From Thermohalobaculum sp039821125 (GTDB lineage: Bacteria > Pseudomonadota > Alphaproteobacteria > Rhodobacterales > Rhodobacteraceae): a DNA stretch of 64,000 bases. The stretch lies in NCBI GenBank assembly GCA_039821125.1, contig JBCBOR010000010.1, positions 20,480 through 84,479 of the forward strand. Reading direction: 5' to 3'. The first letter of the stretch is position 1; the number at the start of each line of letters is the position of its first letter. The notes below the pieces were generated by a model that did not search any database, was not told where the DNA came from, and was given only the letters and a program-made list of their open reading frames with translations. The translations under genes and the position numbers were made by a program. Below, one piece after another: positions 59,881 to 64,000 of the stretch.

Positions 59881-60531
59881 TCAGGACGCTCTGAGAACCG
59901 TCCGGGCCAGCCCGACCGCCGCCGCGACCCCGTCGATGGTCGGCAGGCCCGAGGTCTCGGTCATGGCCGGGCCGAACGGTGCCATCCCGGCGCATCCGAG
60001 GACAAGCGCCTGGCACTGGTCTTCTCGTGCCGCCGCCGCTGCGCACGCCGACAGCGTTTCTTGTGCCTTTTCAGGGTCTTGCTCCAGTGACAGGACCGGA
60101 AGACCGCTGGCCCGGACCTTCGCGCAGGCGCCTGACATACCATAGGCGTCAATGTTGCCCTCGATCACCGGGACGGATACCGGCAACGTCGTGATGACCG
60201 AGAACCGCCCGAACAGCATCGCGGCGAGAAAGGCGGCCTGTCCGATCCCGATCACCGGGATGGTCGCCGCGGTACGCGCTTCGGCCAGCGCGGTATCATC
60301 GAAACAGGCAATGATTGCAGCACCATAGCCTTTGCCGGCAGCGTCCTGGCAGGCCGCAATGACACCCGGTGCCGCGGCCCGTCCGTCCTCCTCGCCCTGG
60401 ATGGCGGGCGGCGCATCCGCGTTGGTCAGACCGTCGATCTCGATATCCGGCACGGCTGCGGTGCGGGCGGCCGCGACAATCCCCTCGGTCATGCTGCCGG
60501 TCGAGTTCGGATTGATCACAAGCACCCGCAT
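59881..60531 (-). CDS. aspartate/glutamate/hydantoin racemase family protein
   Basis: 216 residues. Cofactor-independent two-cysteine racemase fold: first Cys in GAAIIACFDDTALAEAR, second in CQALVLGCAGMAPFG; N-terminus RVLVINPNSTGSMTEGI is typical of the hydantoin racemase (HyuA/AllR-like) branch. It would epimerise 5-substituted hydantoins or a related amino-acid derivative. It shares one base with the upstream permease gene (TGATG), so it belongs to the ABC operon and hints at the transported compound. Confidence 0.85.
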   Translation of the reverse strand: MRVLVINPNSTGSMTEGIVAAARTAAVPDIEIDGLTNADAPPAIQGEEDGRAAAPGVIAACQDAAGKGYGAAIIACFDDTALAEARTAATIPVIGIGQAAFLAAMLFGRFSVITTLPVSVPVIEGNIDAYGMSGACAKVRASGLPVLSLEQDPEKAQETLSACAAAAAREDQCQALVLGCAGMAPFGPAMTETSGLPTIDGVAAAVGLARTVLRAS

Positions 60532-61370
60532 CAGACCATCCCGTCGCCAGCATTGCTCTCATGCCGCGCCCGGCGCCGGTTCGCCAGGATCGCAAAGGCC
60601 AGGAAGGCCCCGACGATCACGAAGGAGAACGCCGTGGTCAGTGTCCCAAGCGCATAGATCACGGGCGTTGTGACATTGGTGGTCATCCCGAAGATCTCGA
60701 GCGGCAACGTGTTGTAGCTGCCCGCAGTCAGCAGCGTCCGGGCGAACTCGTCATAGGAAAGCGTGAACCCGAACAGGGCGACACCGATCAGGCTGGGCGC
60801 AATGATCGGCAGGACGACATAGCGCACGGTTTGCCACGCTGACGCGCCCTGGTCGCGCGCTGCCTCCTCGTAAGATTTGTCGAACCGGTTGAAGACGGCG
60901 AACATGATCAGCAGGCCAAAGGGCAGGGTCCACGTCAACTGCGAGCCAAAGCCCGAGGTCGACCAGTGCACGTCCCATCCCAACCGGTTGAAGATCAGCC
61001 CGACCCCCAGCGACACCAGGATCGAGGGGATCACGAGCGATGCAATCACCAGATAGAACAGCAGCGTCGAGCCGGGAAAGCGCTTGCGGAACGCCAGCCC
61101 TCCCATGACCGACACGACGACCGTCGTGACCATGACCATGAGACCGAGCGTGAAGGATCGGCCGAACGAGCCCCAGATGTCGCCCACGGCCTGTTGTTCG
61201 AAAAGATCCGTGAACCAGTGGGTCGAGACGCCGTTCATCGGGAAGGTCAGCCCGCCCTGCGGTCCCTGAAACGACAGGATCGCGATGGTGATCGTCGGCC
61301 CATAGAGGAACAGCAGAAACAGCCCGAAGAAACCGGCGAGCACATAGAACGTGGTCGAGCGCGGTTCCAT
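60531..61370 (-). CDS. ABC transporter permease (PotC-like)
   Basis: 279 residues, six membrane segments. EAA loop EEAARDQGASAWQTVRYVVLPIIAPS and N-terminal YGPTITIAILSFQGPQGGLTFP are typical of spermidine/putrescine-type PotC permeases. It starts immediately after the stop of the first permease and overlaps the racemase gene by one base. Substrate not polyamine for certain; see the racemase. Confidence 0.9.
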   Translation of the reverse strand: MEPRSTTFYVLAGFFGLFLLFLYGPTITIAILSFQGPQGGLTFPMNGVSTHWFTDLFEQQAVGDIWGSFGRSFTLGLMVMVTTVVVSVMGGLAFRKRFPGSTLLFYLVIASLVIPSILVSLGVGLIFNRLGWDVHWSTSGFGSQLTWTLPFGLLIMFAVFNRFDKSYEEAARDQGASAWQTVRYVVLPIIAPSLIGVALFGFTLSYDEFARTLLTAGSYNTLPLEIFGMTTNVTTPVIYALGTLTTAFSFVIVGAFLAFAILANRRRARHESNAGDGMV

Positions 61371-62267
61371 CTACAGCTCCCTCCGGATATCGACGAAACG
61401 CAGCATGATCCCGATCGTGATCAACACCGTCGCCAACAAGACCACGGCTGTCGCGGCAGCCGAGGGATACTGAAGCAGCCCGACATCGTTCGAGATCAGC
61501 CGCCCGACATTGGCCGATTGCGAGCCCGACATGAAGCGCACCGTGATGAAATCACCCATCACCAGCGTCACAACGAAGATCGAGCCGATCATGATCCCAG
61601 GCTTGGTCAGCGGGATGATCACGTTGATCAGGATCTGGAACCCGGAAGCGCCGGCATCGCGCGCCGCCTCGATCAGGCTTTTGTCGATCCGCATCATCGT
61701 GTTGAAAATCGGCACAACCATGAAGAGCGTATAGAGGTGCACAAAGGCCAGGACGACCGCGAAGTCGCTGAACAACAGCCATTCCAGCGGCTCGTCGATC
61801 ACGCCCCACGAGATCAGCGTCGAATTGGCAATCCCGTTGCGCCCCAGAAACGGGATCCAACTGATCATGCGGATAATGTTCGAGGTCCAGAACGGGATCG
61901 TGCACAGCAGAAACAGCGCGATCTGCCAAGTCTGCGACTGTACGTGGAAGGCCAGGAAATACGCCACGGTGAACCCGATCAGCAGCGTGAAGATCCACGT
62001 CAGCACCGCGTATTTGAACGTGTTCAGAAAGACCGTGTAGGTGACGGACGAGCCGAACAGGAACTCGTAGTTCTCGAAGCTGAAATCGGGATGAAAGGAA
62101 AACTCCGTCGCCGTCCAGAAACTGACGGCCACGATCATGATGATCGGCAGCACCAGAAAGAACAGCAGCACCGCCCAGATCGGTGTTGACAGCAAGATGC
62201 CGCCGAGCCCGGCGCCGAAACGCGCGCGCCGTTCAGCCGCTGACAGGTCGGTGTGGCCTCTGCTCAA
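61371..62267 (-). CDS. ABC transporter permease (PotB-like)
   Basis: 298 residues, six membrane segments. The first loop after TM1 has SFWTATEFSFHPDFSFENYEFLFG; the cytoplasmic EAA loop reads LIEAARDAGASGFQILINVIIPLTKPG. Partner of the PotC-like permease; stop TAG is adjacent to the next ATG. The 126-bp spacer from the binding-protein gene is filled with hairpins. Confidence 0.9.
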   Translation of the reverse strand: MSRGHTDLSAAERRARFGAGLGGILLSTPIWAVLLFFLVLPIIMIVAVSFWTATEFSFHPDFSFENYEFLFGSSVTYTVFLNTFKYAVLTWIFTLLIGFTVAYFLAFHVQSQTWQIALFLLCTIPFWTSNIIRMISWIPFLGRNGIANSTLISWGVIDEPLEWLLFSDFAVVLAFVHLYTLFMVVPIFNTMMRIDKSLIEAARDAGASGFQILINVIIPLTKPGIMIGSIFVVTLVMGDFITVRFMSGSQSANVGRLISNDVGLLQYPSAAATAVVLLATVLITIGIMLRFVDIRREL

Positions 62268-62305
62268 ACCGCTCTCTTCATCTTGGGTGAATTACCTCGG
62301 GCTGA

Positions 62306-62378
62306 GCCATCGGGTTTGCCACCGGTCCGAAGACCGATGGCGAACGAGGGCAGCGCCCTCGCACAGCCCCGCCGGGGC
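62306..62378 (-). promoter_or_regulatory. three consecutive hairpins between binding-protein and permease genes
   Basis: GCCATCGG/CCGATGGC (62306-62313/62334-62341), CGAGGGC/GCCCTCG (62345-62351/62355-62361, loop AGC) and GCCCC/GGGGC (62366-62370/62374-62378, loop GCC). No T-run follows. They probably protect the upstream binding-protein mRNA or reduce read-through into the permeases. Confidence 0.55.
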
Positions 62379-62393
62379 CACTTGCTGACTTGA

Positions 62394-63668
62394 TCAGGCC
62401 GCGATGAACTCGTTCCACTTGCGGACCATGTACTGGTTCTCGTCCATGACTGCGTTCCAGCAGGCCACGGCGCCCATGCGGTCGTAGAAACTGCCGCCAT
62501 CGCGCACGGCGCCGGCTTTCTCCATGACGTCGCCGAACGGGTTCGTGATGTCGCCCTGGGCCGGTTTGCCCTCGAACCAGAAGCCCCATTCGTCTTCGGA
62601 CATGAAGTTCTTCGAGGTCTCCGGCACCGCCGAGTAGTAGCCCTGGCGCATCAGGAAGCCGCCGACCCAGCCCGACAGGTACCAGTTGATGTACTCGTAC
62701 GCGGCCTCCAGCTCGAGACCCGACAGGTTGGCCGACAGGCCGAGACCGCCGCCCCACGAGCGGTAGCCTTCTTCCAGCGGCTGGTAGACGCACGGGATGC
62801 CCTTCGAGCGCACGGCGGTGATGGCGGGCGACCACATGGACTGGATCACGACCTCGCCCGAGGCCATCAGGTTGACCGACTCGTCGAAGGTCTTCCAGAA
62901 CGCGCGGAACTGACCGTTCTTCTTGGCCTCGGTAAAGATGCCGAGGGTCATGTCGATCTCTTCCTTGGTCATGTTCCCCTTGTCGGGGTAGGTGTACTCA
63001 CCCATGGACTCGACAACCATCGCCATGTCCATGATGCCGATCGACGAGATGTCGAGGATCGAGGCCTTGCCCTTGAATTCGGGGTTCAGCAGCTCGGACC
63101 AGTTGTTGATCGGACGGTTGATCAGGTCCGGGCGGATGCCCAGTGTGTCGGCGTTATAGATCGTCGGGATCAAGGTCATCCAGCCGGATTCCTCGTCCAC
63201 GAACTCCTTGCCGTCAACGCCCGTGGTGAAACCGACCGTGTGCGGTGCGGTGCCTTGTGCGATGGTCGACTCCGGCGTCAGCTTGCCGTTCCGGAAGATG
63301 CCAACGATCTTGTCGTAATTCTCGATCTTGGAGGTGTCCATCGCCTGGAGGTTCCCGGCGGCCCAGACCTTCTTGCAGATCCAGTACTCGAGATCGGCGA
63401 TGTCAAACGACTTCGGCTGGGTAGCAGCGCGCTGGGTCACACTGTCGGAATCCAGCGCGGTCATTTCCAGCGTAAAGCCGAGGTCTTCCTTCACCTTGGC
63501 TGCAACCTCGTTGAGGTTCGAGACCCCGGTGCCGAACTGGCGCAGGGTCACATCCTTGATGTTCTGCGCCCAGATGGTTGGCGCGCCAAGCGTCGAGGCG
63601 GCGACGCCTGCGGCGGTGCCCTTCAGCAACGAGCGGCGCGAGAGGCCTTTTTTTGCTGTTTCAGTCAT
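62394..63668 (-). CDS. ABC transporter substrate-binding protein (PotD/extracellular family 1), Tat-type signal
   Basis: 424 residues from ATG 63668 (MTETAKKGLSRRSLLKGTAAG). Twin-arginine motif SRRSLLKG, hydrophobic stretch and cleavage near TIWAQ. The mature domain has LRQFGTGVSNLNEVAAKVKEDLG, SAVPETSKNFMSEDEWGFWFEG and PFGDVMEKAGAVRDGG. Longer than PotD (about 350). The ligand is unknown; the operon with a hydantoin-type racemase suggests an amino-acid derivative or hydantoin rather than a polyamine. Possible start at 63722 extends it without a signal-peptide logic and is rejected. Confidence 0.88.
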   Translation of the reverse strand: MTETAKKGLSRRSLLKGTAAGVAASTLGAPTIWAQNIKDVTLRQFGTGVSNLNEVAAKVKEDLGFTLEMTALDSDSVTQRAATQPKSFDIADLEYWICKKVWAAGNLQAMDTSKIENYDKIVGIFRNGKLTPESTIAQGTAPHTVGFTTGVDGKEFVDEESGWMTLIPTIYNADTLGIRPDLINRPINNWSELLNPEFKGKASILDISSIGIMDMAMVVESMGEYTYPDKGNMTKEEIDMTLGIFTEAKKNGQFRAFWKTFDESVNLMASGEVVIQSMWSPAITAVRSKGIPCVYQPLEEGYRSWGGGLGLSANLSGLELEAAYEYINWYLSGWVGGFLMRQGYYSAVPETSKNFMSEDEWGFWFEGKPAQGDITNPFGDVMEKAGAVRDGGSFYDRMGAVACWNAVMDENQYMVRKWNEFIAA

Positions 63669-63718
63669 GTTGTCTCTCCTGTCGAGTTGAGTTTCGGCCC
63701 GTTGCCCGGGCTCATCGT

Positions 63719-64000
63719 TCAATCCCCTAGTTTATGAAGGTCGGCCTGATCCCAGGTCAGGCCAACGGCGTCTCCGGTGTTCAATGGCGATGAGAAGAAC
63801 GTCGCATCGTCCAGTAGCACCGTGATGTCCTGCGCATCCGCTTTGCTTGCGGTCACAGACACCGCGGTGCCTTGGTATTCCACTGCACTCACGGTGGCGG
63901 TCATTGCCGCAGCGGTGCTCTCGGCGATGCGGATCCGATCCGAGCGGATCGAAAACTGGCCTTCAGGCAGCGCGATCACGTTGTGATTGCCGATGAAGCG
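63719..64000 (-). CDS. ABC transporter ATP-binding protein, C-terminal part (cut by window edge)
   Basis: The last 93 residues of an ATPase of the PotA/UgpC type; only the C-terminal TOBE-like regulatory domain is in view (RFIGNHNVIALPEGQFSIRS, FSIRSDRIRIAESTAAAM, VSAVEYQGTAVSVTASKAD). The frame is open to base 64000. It precedes the binding-protein gene by 50 bp in the same direction and completes an ATPase-receptor-permease-permease-racemase operon. Confidence 0.85.
   Translation of the reverse strand, partial: RFIGNHNVIALPEGQFSIRSDRIRIAESTAAAMTATVSAVEYQGTAVSVTASKADAQDITVLLDDATFFSSPLNTGDAVGLTWDQADLHKLGD

Overview
The window is a high-GC chromosomal segment of an alphaproteobacterium, most likely a Rhodobacterales (Roseobacter-type) organism. 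This is inferred from the Yej-type oligopeptide transporter, the membrane-anchored CycM-type cytochrome c, an MmcB repair protein, a long acidic-tailed L25, CcmF/CcmH, and dense operons with ATGA/GTGA overlaps. No tRNA, rRNA, CRISPR, transposase or prophage gene was recognised. One run of 100 N (11323-11422) lies inside the yejE-like permease.

Layout. 1-6.1 kb: 3' end of a glutaminase, a PAS protein with a degenerate kinase dimerisation helix, a class III aminotransferase, a methyltransferase, a DUF952 protein, pyrD and a LysE exporter. A perfect 41-bp inverted repeat then separates LysE from mmcB. 6.9-15.4 kb: M48 peptidase, an ABC peptide transporter (yejF-yejE-yejB plus binding protein, minus strand) and cycM. 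15.5-17.5 kb: pheA and rplY. 17.6-25.7 kb: a minus-strand operon DUF4129-DUF4350-MoxR-DUF58-SpoIIM-RDD plus two paralogous membrane proteins. 25.9-28.3 kb: an MFS transporter and an NAD-dependent epimerase.

28.4-41.1 kb is an aryl-polyene-type fatty acid/polyketide cluster. It encodes a methyltransferase, glycosyltransferase, lipoprotein, two hot-dog dehydratases, an acyltransferase, a LolA-like carrier, an MMPL exporter, ketosynthase plus chain-length-factor-like partner, ketoreductase, an FAD enzyme with halogenase motifs, an ACP, a membrane protein and an AMP ligase. The genes fit together as starter activation, chain extension on ACP, tailoring, and transfer and export to the outer membrane.

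41.1-54.9 kb is mixed: a ferredoxin-ASKHA corrinoid activator, a periplasmic rhodanese, a PAS kinase lacking the phospho-acceptor His, an Lrp regulator, a class II amidotransferase, ccmF-ccmH, a membrane Ser/Thr kinase with Ig-like domains, homogentisate dioxygenase and malonyl-CoA decarboxylase.

55.1-59.9 kb is the most coherent unusual locus. A guanidine-I (ykkC) riboswitch precedes an ABC importer, a ureohydrolase resembling Ni-dependent guanidine hydrolase (GdmH) rather than agmatinase, a seven-unit 11-bp tandem repeat, and a protein with 16 His in its first 34 residues. The proposed function is guanidine uptake and hydrolysis with a dedicated metal-handling protein. 59.9-64 kb (minus strand): a PotABCD-like ABC importer ending in a hydantoin/Asp-Glu racemase gene.

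A 33-bp palindromic repeat occurs twice exactly (2911 and 56401), each copy directly after a stop codon; a degenerate relative lies at 12749.
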